Positions 46,699-57,060 of a stretch of 64,000 nucleotides of DNA are shown here, one piece after another. The translations under genes and the position numbers were made by a program. The notes beneath the pieces were generated by a model. That model was not told the DNA's origin. It saw nothing but the letters and a program-made list of their open reading frames with translations, and ran no database searches. This stretch comes from Cryptomeria japonica (taxonomy: Eukaryota > Streptophyta > Pinopsida > Cupressales > Cupressaceae), in the NCBI RefSeq assembly GCF_030272615.1, contig NC_081413.1, positions 723,071,649-723,135,648 on the forward strand, written 5' to 3'. How positions within the stretch are numbered: position 1 is the stretch's first letter; each line of letters begins with the position of its first letter.

Positions 46699-47754
46699 TA
46701 TAGCATCATAAAATTGTGACCCTTGCAATTTTAATCACGTTCCAGGTCCTCACCCTAGTGTATGCATCTGCCTACTCAATTAGGACCCCTCTCTGCATCT
46801 TTATTCCAAATCTTCTCCTGTTTTGGCCCCTGAATAACCTTGTGACCCTGTCCAAGCCCCAAAATAGGGCAGGACAGGGGTGTGGCGCCACGCCCCCCCT
46901 CAGGACAGGGGTGTGGTGCCCTTATCCCCCTTGGATAGGGGTGTGGCGCCCCTGTCCTCCATCTTTGGATGACCCTAAAATGGGTCCATCTGACCCTTGA
47001 CCCTAATTTTCTCTTCGGGATTTAAATTCCCTCTATGTCGGCCTTCGGTGAGATGAAAATTAATTCTCCCAGGCAAGTATAAAAAGGGGTTTAGTCCTCT
47101 CACTTGTATATAAAAGGATAAGCGAAGATAAGCAAAATTGGGTAAACAAGTGGAAGGTCTCCATTATCAAGTTTTCAAGTGTTCAAGTATTCAAACAGTT
47201 TCTTCTTCATGTGTCTTCTTCATTCATCCATTGGAGCAACATTACAACATTCATTTGCAAGCATGTGTGTGTGTTAGGGTTTTGTCATGTTACATGCCAT
47301 TTCATGCAACACTTGTGACTACATTCAAGAAGCAAAGTAACCATCATCAACAAATTGCAGATCTATAAGGTATACATTTCTATTATTCACATTTAAGAAT
47401 TTGCAATTACTTTCTTTCAAGGTTGATTCCTCAACCGGGGTTTGACTAAGGCAAACCCCTATCCACAAACCTTCTTCCCTTCTTTTATGTGTGTTGGTTG
47501 CAAGTGTGTGGTTGTAATTGCAGGTTTACGCTTAATTTTCAGAGACGAAAAACCATTTTCGATGCACGGATTTTTCGGAGGACCGAGTGCAACTTCAACA
47601 TGATCCCGAGGACTTTTCTCCAAATTTGCAGTGAAGATCCGTATCGGTCTAAATATCTCAGATCCAAAGATACAACGCGATCCAATATCAATAGCTCCTT
47701 ATTTCATCCATTTTATCTTTATTTTCTGCATAGTCAACAAGTCAACATATCTAT
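46699..47754 (+). repeat. Element B 5' LTR, part before nested LTR-A
   Basis: Starts TATAGCATC (TG decayed to TA). Contains three AGGACAGGGGTGTGG(C/T)GCC-like units (46871-46958), TATA-like GTATAAAAAGG near 47079, and the motif GTTTGACTAAGGCAAAC (47440). Continues at 49402. Confidence 0.8.
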
Positions 47755-49396
47755 TGTAGCATCTTAAATTGTACGCACTTGCTAGGGTGGTACAATTTCA
47801 CACCTAGTTTAGCACCCGCCTTGGCGCATTTTGCATTTTGCATTGCATTTCCCCTTTAGCACTTAATTAATTAAATTAATTAGGTCTAAGGTTCTATTTT
47901 ATCATCTCCCATATCATAAAGTTGGGCCCTTTCATTAAAGTGTGCCCCTTTCATTTTATTCCTCCAATACATCATTTAATCAAAAACCCTAATTAGGTCC
48001 TATTTTGAACTTGGGGGCTTGATTTCGGGGATCAAAACATCTCGAAATCACCTGTAACTTCGGGATTCGCTCTAAAATCATCATATCCGACGGCCCTGAA
48101 AATTTGGTGAAAAGTTGTCGGGACCATGGCGCCCGGAGTGCACATGGTCCCAGACATTTTTCCCGAAATTTTAGGAGCGCAATCCAATCATAAAATAAAG
48201 CTTAACCCCAAGAAATTGGTGAGATATTCAATCTCTAAGTCGGCCTAAAGTTGAAATTAAGACCTAGGGTTTCATATATAAGAGCTCTCTTTCTTCATTT
48301 GAGAGGAGGATGAATTTTTGGTTTCAAGGACCTTCTATGCAGCGAAAGAGAAGATCTTTGAAGACTTCAACAACATTCAACATCCATCCATCAAGCATTC
48401 ATCAATTTCATTCATCCATTTAGGGCTTTGAAGGCATTGAAGAACAATAAGGGATTACCGACTGAAGATTGGCTTGTACCCCTCCCTTGGGGTTGGGTAT
48501 GATTTCATGTTGTTTTCATGTCTTTGCATAAGCTTCATCATATCATTTGTATTCATGCTTTAGATCACTTTGCATCTTGATTTGGAGCACTTACATTATC
48601 ATGTACAAGCAATTAGGGTTTACTTTCTAGGTTGCTCTAGTTTGCTTACTTGCATTTTAGGATCTTGCACACACACAAGGTCTACACACACTACTTTTAC
48701 AATACAACTTGGCTATTCGTGGAGGTGGAAACCACCAAAGCGGGGGTTTGACTAAGGCAAAACCCTATATAGCCGCCCACCATACCTTTTCAGATATAAG
48801 TGCAGGTTTCAGGATTCGGACGACGCCGCAAGTTGCAGATCCGATGGAAGCAGACCGAGACAGAACAACACACCAAATTGCAGAGAAAAAGACCAGGACA
48901 GGGGCATGGGGCGCCCTGGTCCTGCCAGGACAGGGGCACTGGGCGCCCTGGTCCTCCTGACAGACAATAGTTTTCAACATTTTTGATAGCTTTCCAGGTT
49001 GCAAAACAGCAGTTTCCTGAGCAATTTCAGGGGCAGAATCAGGACAGTGGCGCCCGTGCCCCCGTCCTGAACATTTTCACTCAGATTTTAACACCAGGTA
49101 CGCATTTACATTCTTGTCTTGTCCTTGTGTTTACAGCTTTCCATTGTTTAAGTTCAATTCTGCAATCTTGTTATTAGTTCATACTTGCACTTTGGGGTTA
49201 GGAATTGAACTTGCATCATTCTATCTATCATTTGCAACAAAGGAATAGAAATCCTAAAAGGTAGCCCGTGGCTCTCTCTTCCACAAAAAGAAGTAGCCAA
49301 TTGTGTGATACCTCTAGGCTCTTTCGTATTCCACAAATGTGTGATTGAAAGTGAGATTAGGGCATGTTTGCTTAGTGTCACTTTTTCCCCCACACA
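47755..49396 (+). mobile_element. Solo LTR-A, complete copy (1,642 bp)
   Basis: TGTAGCATCT at the start, CCCCCACACA at the end, perfect TSD TCTAT (47750-47754 and 49397-49401). The empty target is seen in the partner LTR at ~58120. Contains terminal hairpin arms AAATTGTAC/GTACAATTT, a promoter-proximal hairpin (48120-48151), TATA-like CATATATAAG near 48271, the motif GTTTGACTAAGGCAAAA (48746), and AGGACAGGGGC...GCGCCCTGGTCCT units (48892-48955). Confidence 0.9.
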
Positions 49397-49401
49397 TCTA
49401 T

Positions 49402-49595
49402 TTACAAAAGAGGACAATTACATTCCAACCCTTGCAATCCACTTGGCATTCACATCCTTATTTCCCTTGGATTTGGATCTAGTGGATTCAACCCCTCTTT
49501 TGAATGTAAAGTATCTCCCAAGTGAAAATCATCCTAGTGGTTTCCTTTCTCTCTCCTAGATGGGGAACCATTAGTATCCAATTTTCCACTATACA
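49402..49595 (+). repeat. Element B 5' LTR, end part
   Basis: Aligns with 58124-58317 (TTACAAAAGAGG...CATTCCAACCCTTGCAATCC) and ends CCACTATACA. Confidence 0.85.
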
Positions 49596-49598
49596 TTT

Positions 49599-49614
49599 TG
49601 GTGAACTCGATGTC
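49599..49614 (+). promoter_or_regulatory. Primer-binding site of element B (non-iMet)
   Basis: TGGTGAACTCGATGTC after LTR-TTT. Same layout and near-same sequence as the gypsy element at 5546-5561. Confidence 0.55.
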
Positions 49615-49929
49615 TTACATCTTAATTATGATTCCTTATTGTTAGATCTGAATAATTGCAATTTGAATTTCAAATTTTCATTTCCAAGTTTAATCTTTTC
49701 GCAAATTTTAGAGGTTAATTGCATAAAAACCCTAATTTTTCACTTTAAGGAAATTAATTTTGTGAAAACCGACATTTTAGTTGCTTGTTCAGATCTGATT
49801 TCTTTTTCCCAAATTGCAATTTAAATTTGTCTTTTCATTCTACAAATTAAGTGGTTAAAAAGTAAAACCGTATTTTTTTAAGAATCTCCCATTTCGACCT
49901 TTGGCTGCTAATTTGACCTATCTAGACAT

Positions 49930-51720
49930 CTCCAAATCAATTGTTTTATTTTATTCTGCAATAAAATCATAATTTCTATAATCCTTAAAAATTTTAGAAA
50001 AAGTTGGTCAGACCGGGTACAACTTGCACACAGTCCCTATCTTTTTTCCCGAAATTTCGAGAGTCGAAATTGACTGTATTTTTTTGCTTAAATCCAAGAA
50101 ATTGGCGTACTTTATGTTGGCAATATTACATTATAAGGATATTGAGAAGATTGTTGATGATTATGGACATAACTAATTAAAGATGTTTTACTATCTTGAT
50201 ATTATTATTTTGTCATTGATGTCAAGAAATTGATTTCCTAATTCAGTATGATGTTGCCATATCTTGAGAAGTATGATATGAAGATTATAAAGAAGTCGAT
50301 AAAGTCACAAGAAAGAATATGATGAATAAGGGGATAAGTTATTCAATGGGAAACTACTACCGAGTTAGACAATGATGAGATCTTGATGTTTTAGATTGTT
50401 TTAACATCATACATATGTTGTAAAATATAAAGGTTAATACTGCACTATGATATCAAGCAAAGAACCTAGTCGATAAACCCTAAGGTTATCGCTGTCGGTT
50501 AATGAAGACAGAATGTCTACCGAGTTAAGTTTAGTATTCATCGAGTTGTAACCGAGCTATAACATAATGCATTAAATGTTTACATGTGATATTTAATGAA
50601 TGATGCTGATGAGATGGAGCGAATCAATGATTGGTAAGCCGTGGAAGAAGTTTGTTAAGCAAATCTAAGGCAATGGAAAGTCGGCAAGAAGATCTACAAC
50701 TCAGATTGAACCACATTACCCTAACACAAGTTCCAAGGTGAATGTGCAAGTTCCAAGGCGGGGTAAAACATTTTTAGATCGAAAGATACAATGAACCTGG
50801 ACAAGATTGAAGATCTGATGGCTATGATTGATCATGGGAAATGTGATCAAGGAGATTAAGCGGTTAGAAGATTGTTTATAAATAGGAAACTATTGATAAA
50901 CAATGTATGCGGGCAAGTGTATGCACAGGGATGCTACATAGTGATTACCGAGCATAAAAGCTTGAAGACCTGTTAGAATAACAAAGTATTGATGCCCAAC
51001 AGATAGACAAGATTAGTTCTATGTCTAGATTGTATTGAACAAATAGGAATCTGCTTTAGCATTTTAGATGTGAAGTTGCAGATAGCTTTTTATTACTGTT
51101 ATTTTGTGAAAGTGACAGGAAATCTCTTAACCGAGTGGACTTAGCAGTCTTATATGTAAATCCTCTAACAAGGTGACATTCTGATTGAGTGTTTGAAATC
51201 CTTTGACAAGGTCACTTCTAACAAAGTGAAGATCCTAACAGATCTGAGGGAAATCCCTTAACCGGGTCACATCTAGCAATGTGTTTGTAATCTTTAACAG
51301 GATTTGCTTTTAACTGAGCATACTCTAGAAGAGTATATTTCTTAGTGGGTCTAAAATCCCACAGTGGTTTTTCCCTATTTGGGTTTCCACGTTAAATCTG
51401 GTGTTATGAGGTTTATATTGTTCATATGCTTTTGAGTTTGCATGTTTGACAATTTTTGGTTATATGACTGATATATATGTTACCGAGGTTGAATCTGATT
51501 TTTTTATGGATGATTAAGTTTGTATGATTCACCCCCCCACACCCCCCCCCCCCCCCCCCCCCTCTCATCTTGTTGGCTATTGGATCTATACTTATATTAA
51601 GTATCAGAACTATCACTTTATCAATTTTTACACCTCTTAAGGTCGAAAACAAATTCAAAATTCAACACTCTAACCTTTTAAATTAATAATAAGGTCCTAA
51701 TGTTATATCTTCTTTTTCAA
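49930..51720 (+). mobile_element. LTR-A-like segment inside element B leader
   Basis: 49930-50109 and 51621-51720 together align with LTR-A from the pre-hairpin region through TTCAATCTCTAAGTCGGCC. The phrases AGAAAAAGTTGG and CTTTTTTCCCGAAATTT frame a decayed hairpin (about 50005-50050). A solo LTR splits it at 50115. No LTR-A ends were found here. Confidence 0.5.
50115..51615 (+). mobile_element. Solo LTR, SIRE-like family
   Basis: TGTTGGCAAT to AGAACTATCA, perfect TSD CTTTA (50110-50114 and 51616-51620). Ends like the 21794 element (AAGTATC..AACA). Shares the TTTTTCCCTATTTGGGTTTCC block near 51384 and a long C-tract (51531-51562). No internal sequence follows. Confidence 0.85.
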
Positions 51721-51749
51721 CAAATTAAGATTTTAATTAAGAGACTTCA

Positions 51750-52991
51750 ATGGCAATCAATGGACTAGATTTATTTGCTATTTCACATATGATTATATTA
51801 TTTTTAACATATATTTATTACAATCATGTGTTGGATAATGGCTTCTTTCATTTCATGTTGCTTCTTTTCATTCATAGCACTTGGTCATATTGTGTTGTTA
51901 GGATTTCAAATTCATTTCCTTTTCAATTTGATCTCAAAGCCTTCATGTATCATTTATGTTGCATTATGGTGATGTTATTAACAAAATGCATTTCATATGT
52001 TAATCACCTTAAGGATTTTGTAGATCCCAATCTTAGAGATCCTAATCCTTGTACTTCTCCTAGTAATGAGATGAGAGATGATGTTTCAAACAATGATCTT
52101 TTTAAAAGAGAGCAAGCATTGGAAAACAACATGGGCCCATCATTTGCTCATACACATACCCTTGAGAAAGGGGGGCAACATCAAACTATTAACATTCTTA
52201 CATCTTTAGACCCTCCTTATTCTCCTAGGACCTATCTTCAACATCAAAATATATGTAGAGAGGATGATGTTATGCATTTTATTCATGATTTTTCCCTTCA
52301 CATAGAAATAAGTAAAAATGAGCCTTTATATGATGAAAATGTTCATCCCCAACCTCCCAAAAATGATAAGCATGATGAGAAAAGGAAGAGTATCCTTTCA
52401 CATGATATTCCTTCTTCATCTACAAATCCTTTTATTCCCCCTTACACATCAGATTTCAAAGAAATTCATGATCCTATTCCACCACCTAGTCATCTGCAAC
52501 ATTCTTATAGTCATGGCTTCCATATAATAGAAAAACAAGGTTTTAGAGGACAAGGACTTGGGAAGTTTGAACAAGGAATTTGTGTCCCTATAAACCCTCC
52601 CACACACACTACTACAGAAGGCCTAGGAAACGATACTCCTCTCCTTATGGATGAACTCCTTAGGCTCCAAAACATTCAAAATCATCTCAAAAGACAACAA
52701 ATCAAAAGAGCCCGCAAGAATGCTTCTTATTCAAAACATCTTTTTTGCTCATTTCATCAAACCCATGATCACCATGACGATGATTGCCTTGATTTTCAAA
52801 AACCTATTCAAGAAGGCATAGACAATGGAAAAATTAGAATCGTGGATAATGATCATTCTTCTTCTAACAATTTTTCTCCTCCATGTCAAGCAGATGAATT
52901 AAAACATATTTATCATCCTGAAAGACTACCTAAGAGAATCTATTGGAGATTGAAATATCTAAAGAACATTTCCTTTCCTCCTAAAAAGTAG
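51750..52991 (+). CDS. Element B ORF: hydrophobic N-terminus, G-patch-like and CHHC zinc motifs
   Basis: 413 uninterrupted codons, the longest ORF in the window. Residues about 10-90 contain two or three hydrophobic stretches (MIILFLTYIYY, FHFMLLLFIH, CCIMVMLLT) that could span a membrane. Residues 100-250 are Pro/Ser/Asp/His-rich and probably disordered. Near residue 265 GFRGQGLGKFEQGI resembles a G-patch, an RNA-binding motif found in some plant gypsy polyproteins. Near residue 345 CSFHQTHDHHDDDC is a Cx2Hx4Hx4C unit; a second, CIFHDSYSHSLGKC, follows the stop at ~53030. These usually sit between gag and protease. Function unknown; it may be a gag-pol linker relic. The hydrophobic part may reflect T-rich DNA. 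Confidence 0.6.
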   Translation: MAINGLDLFAISHMIILFLTYIYYNHVLDNGFFHFMLLLFIHSTWSYCVVRISNSFPFQFDLKAFMYHLCCIMVMLLTKCISYVNHLKDFVDPNLRDPNPCTSPSNEMRDDVSNNDLFKREQALENNMGPSFAHTHTLEKGGQHQTINILTSLDPPYSPRTYLQHQNICREDDVMHFIHDFSLHIEISKNEPLYDENVHPQPPKNDKHDEKRKSILSHDIPSSSTNPFIPPYTSDFKEIHDPIPPPSHLQHSYSHGFHIIEKQGFRGQGLGKFEQGICVPINPPTHTTTEGLGNDTPLLMDELLRLQNIQNHLKRQQIKRARKNASYSKHLFCSFHQTHDHHDDDCLDFQKPIQEGIDNGKIRIVDNDHSSSNNFSPPCQADELKHIYHPERLPKRIYWRLKYLKNISFPPKK

Positions 52992-53233
52992 AACAACAAT
53001 CTTGAGCAAGTGAAAGGTGACGAATATTGCATTTTTCATGATTCATATTCACATTCTCTTGGAAAATGCCATGCATTTAAGAAATTTGTTCAAAAGCAAT
53101 ATGATCTTGCATGAATTTGTCTTACAATAGATCTAGTTGTATTTCTTGGTAAAATCACAATACCTTAGCACTTCTTTTCTCTTCATGTTTCTCTTTACCC
53201 TATGATATAAGTAGCCAACTTAATTGGGGGCTC

Positions 53234-54476
53234 ACCCCATAGCCCATCAGGGGCTTATTTTTCTCATTTGCGAACACCTGAAGGAAAAAGATAGGGTTAG
53301 CAAGGATCATTACCTGGTAACTAATGCACATGTTTCTGAGAGTTGTAATGATGTTGAGTCTGATGATGACCTGTCTAATGCCCCTACCCATAAAAAAGGG
53401 AGAGTTGACATTGATAATGTGGACACAGAGGTGAATTATGATGTAGAGGAGGAAAAGGGGAAGGAGGTTGAGACTAAAATGGAGAGTGAGAATGAAAAGA
53501 CGTTGAAGAAGAGGAGGAAGGGAAAAAAGATGCCAATTCTGAAAACCCTGATTCTAACCCTATGGGTTCGGATAGCAGGAATGTCGCCCCGAACTCAATG
53601 GAGGGAGACAACCCTAAATCCGTGAGCACTGAGAAGGGTAGGGATTCGGTGAATACTATTTTGAATACTGCCCAAAATTGCACACTGGAGTCTTTCAATC
53701 TCCAGAAGTGGGTTATTGACAACATAACAATTATTCAAAGCAAATAGAGGGACCTAGAAAATAAGATACACAATTTGATTAAGGAAACAAATTCAGGGAA
53801 AAAGAGTGAGGAGGTGGACACCAGTGAAGCTGAGGAGGAAATTGAGATGCAGGACTGGTCGGAAAAAGACCTGATAAAAGGGGATTTGAAACATCTGGAG
53901 GATATTATTAGAATTGTAAAAGAAAAGACTGAGGTAGATAACAATAACATCATCACTCGGGTTGCTCAAATTGAGAAGGCATTGAAAAGCTTCATGAACC
54001 ACAGTCTTGAGGTCTTGACAATTTCTTCTCAAAACATTATTGCCTTGGTGGATCACTTAGAGAGGAAAAATTAGGATAAGGATTTGGTAATCATTGAAGA
54101 TACACCGACCTCCAGCTCCTCTCATCAAATCTCCAGGCGAAGGACCAGGCAGACCACCACTGATTTGGAGACAAAAATGAAAGACATTCAACTGAAATAG
54201 GAGAACAATGATCTGAGAGAAGCCGGTAAGGCCATGATGCTTTTGGTTCAGAATGCTGAAGAGTCTATAAAAGTTTTCATTTAACTTGTAATGCTGGGTT
54301 TTGGATGCCAGTTTCTTGCTGGCTCTTTGTTGTTCTTTTGTCCTAGCTGCTAGTTTTTGTGCTAGTTTTTTGCAGTTGTTTTCTCTTGGTCTTATCTTCT
54401 CTTATTTCTTTCTTGTTCATCTATCGTAATGTAAGCGGGTTTCGGATCCCTTAAAACCTGATTTTCCTTAATCAAA
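53234..54476 (+). mobile_element. LINE-like or retroposed insertion (1,243 bp)
   Basis: Flanked by a perfect 17-bp direct repeat AACTTAATTGGGGGCTC (53217-53233 and 54477-54493). A nearly continuous coding stretch (53260-54285, one frameshift near 53540 and stops at about 53745, 54073 and 54198) reads an acidic/basic protein (VEEEKGKEVETKMES, later coiled-coil-like VAQIEKALKSFMNHSLEVL). The T/G-rich 3' end and TTTTCCTTAATC tail match 45554-45745. It resembles ORF1 plus 3' UTR of a LINE, or a retrocopy of a gene. No RT or endonuclease is present. Confidence 0.65.
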
Positions 54477-54493
54477 AACTTAATTGGGGGCTC

Positions 54494-55829
54494 TTTATCA
54501 TTTGTGGTGGTGTTATTTCAATTTACATACCTTGGGGTGGCAACATGAAGTTCACTTTCCTTATTCTTTCTATGGATTTATCTCTTTCTTTGTGCATTAT
54601 TCATTATCAGATCTCCTTTCTTACATAGAGTTATCCTTATGTGAGCAAATAGTTGTTCCTTGGTTTTCCTCTTTGCTTGGAGAGGAGCATCTTTAATGAG
54701 TAATCCACTTCTTCTCTTGCCTTCATTCTCTTGGAAAACTTACCTCTTCTATGATTTCAGTTATTCACAAGTATGATATTCCCCCTAGCATGGAATGATC
54801 TCTTGTGAAGTACATTTCCCTTCCTTGAGAGGATTGTTCCATTAGGAAGGCATATCGCTTGAAAATAATCACCATTAGAAGATGTGTAACGCTTCTCCTT
54901 GTTCTTCTCACTTGGGGGGCAAGGATTTTGCTCCTTTCTATTTCTTTCTATCTCATTCATCATTATTTCCTTTAGGGGCTGCATTTTTTTGTATGTGATT
55001 ATCATTTCTCACAATGGTATGTTCTTATGACTAATCCCCCTTGGGGAATATGTGATGCTCTCTCTCTTCTCTTATAACATTACCACTTCTTGAGACATGT
55101 ATATTACATATACTAATGTCTTTTCTTGCATGTGTTCATGTAAGTACATTGTGCATTTGCTTATGTTTAATCTCTCTCTAGAAGATTGTGTAAGATCTTT
55201 GTCCCTACGCTTGGGGTGAAATGATCTCTCTCTCTCTCTAAGGATCCTCTCTTTCCTATTTTGCAGAGGGTGTGATTTTTATCACTTGATGTCATTCCTT
55301 GTGTGAAGTTGTTGTTTGCTCAAGGGTTCTCACTTATGCAAGAGGTGTAAGTCCTTGACTATAACCTCTTTCATATTCGGTAATGTACATCTATAATAAA
55401 TTCACCCATCACCATTGGGATAAAATGGAGTCATCCTTCATCAAGAATCCCTTTCACCTAGCAATAGGAGGAAGGATTGAATTCTTGTTCTCTTTTGTGC
55501 TTCGTTCTAGAAGATGTTATATTTGTCTAAGACAACTCCTCTTGGAGGTAGATGTCTTTCAAGCAAAGATCTCTTCTCCTTCGAGGATCTCCTTTACTCT
55601 TATAGAAAGATATCTCTTTTCAACTATTTTATCCTTTCTTGAAGAGTATTCCCTCTCTTGCTTGGATTTATGACATTGTTGCATGATGGATATCTTCTTT
55701 GTGTTGAATGTAGGTATCCTTGTTCTACTTTCCTTAAGATATCAACATTAAACTACATTGACATCTTAAGGGGGGGAGGGGGCACTCACACTGCTCTTTT
55801 GTATTATATTTCTCTTGTGCATTGCATCT
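54494..55829 (+). other. T/C-rich internal sequence of element B
   Basis: Pyrimidine-rich DNA with phrases such as CTCTCTCTTCTC and TTGGGG. Short ORFs only, none recognised. Confidence 0.5.
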
Positions 55830-56355
55830 CTTATATAAAGGGTCAATATCGGAACCAGAGGGCATCCTCTTAGAGTGAGATGTCACCACTTTTCTCTTAT
55901 ACAGTGGGTCATTCTCAGAACCAGAGGGTAGCCTCTTAGAGAGAGATGTCACCACTTTTCTCTTATACAGTTGGTCATTCTCAGAACTAGAGGGCAACCT
56001 CTTAGAGCAAAATTTTTCCACTTTTCTGTTATACAGTGGGTCATTCTCGGAACCAAAGGGTAGCCTCTTAGAGCGATATGTTGCCACTTTATCTTATACA
56101 ATGGGTCATTCTCGAAACTAGAGGGCATCCTCTTAGAGAGAGATGTCGTCACTTTTCTCTTATACATTGGGTCATTCTCAGAATCAGAGGGCAACCTCTT
56201 AGAGAAAGATGTCACCACTTTTCTCTTATACAACGGGTCATTCTTGGAACCAGAGGGCGGCCTCTTAGAGTGAGATGTCGCCACTTTTCTCTTATATAGT
56301 GGGATATTCTCAAAACCAGAGGATAGCCTCTTAGAGCAAGATGTCGTCACTTTCT
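55830..56355 (+). repeat. 66-bp minisatellite, about eight copies
   Basis: CCTCTTAGAG recurs at 55866, 55932, 55998, 56064, 56129, 56195, 56261 and 56327, a steady 66-bp period with one 65-bp step. Because 66 is a multiple of three, both strands stay open for long stretches. The minus strand reads a 22-residue repeat around KRLPSGSENDPLYKRKVVTS. Confidence 0.9.
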
Positions 56356-57060
56356 TGACATTTGTACAATACATTTTATACAGGTCGTAGCATACTCAGA
56401 CATAGACTCCTATGAGGTGCTTTTAACCTCACTTGCACACATGCGAACGAGGTTGAGTGGAACTAACACTATTCTCACTCTCCTCCCTTACATGGATCAC
56501 CTAGATATAATCTAGGGGCTAGTTTTCCATGTCCTTTTTTCTCCATGGATCACCTGGTTCTAAGGGCGAGATGTCCATGGTTTCTCTTGTTCGCCTTTCT
56601 TCTCATGGATCACCAAAGTGTGTATTCATGTTCTCTCTCTTCTTCCTCTCATGAACTCATAGTTTTACTATTGATGGTTCATGGATGATGTCATCTTTTC
56701 TCTTTTATGTGATTATTCGTGTTTATGTGTGGCATTTGCCTTTGTGTTTCAAGTAGTTGTTGAGACATTTGAGTATCGAGGTCTCTTCGGTTAGTTGATT
56801 CGAGGTCTTGTGTTTTGTTTTTGTCGCATGTCTTTTATGCTCTGTCTTCTTCTGTTTGCCTTGTTTTTTTAATTTTGTGTGCTCTTGCATATGTTTGAGT
56901 GAGTTAAGATCCTAAGATTGGGGGCTTTTGTTCCTCAAGATTAGTGATGTCTTATACTCCTTGTGGTATTGCTCTGCATCTCTCATCTTCATCTCTCTCT
57001 TTCTTCTACTTTACTGGCAGTATTGGCGTAAGTCATACAACCGCTAAAGTGGGGGCTAAA
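56356..57060 (+). other. Element B 3' noncoding region and polypurine tract
   Basis: T-rich DNA ending in CTAAAGTGGGGGCTAAA directly before the 3' LTR. No ORF of note. Confidence 0.55.

Noticed and set aside
48709-49004. Plus and minus ORFs of 79-83 codons in LTR-A
   Set aside because: They are produced by the GC-rich palindromic units inside a noncoding LTR.
51600-51612. TATCAGAAC after the SIRE-like LTR as an iMet primer site
   Set aside because: A perfect CTTTA duplication places the LTR end at 51615, beyond this phrase, and other family LTRs end in the similar AAGTATCTAACA. It is LTR sequence.
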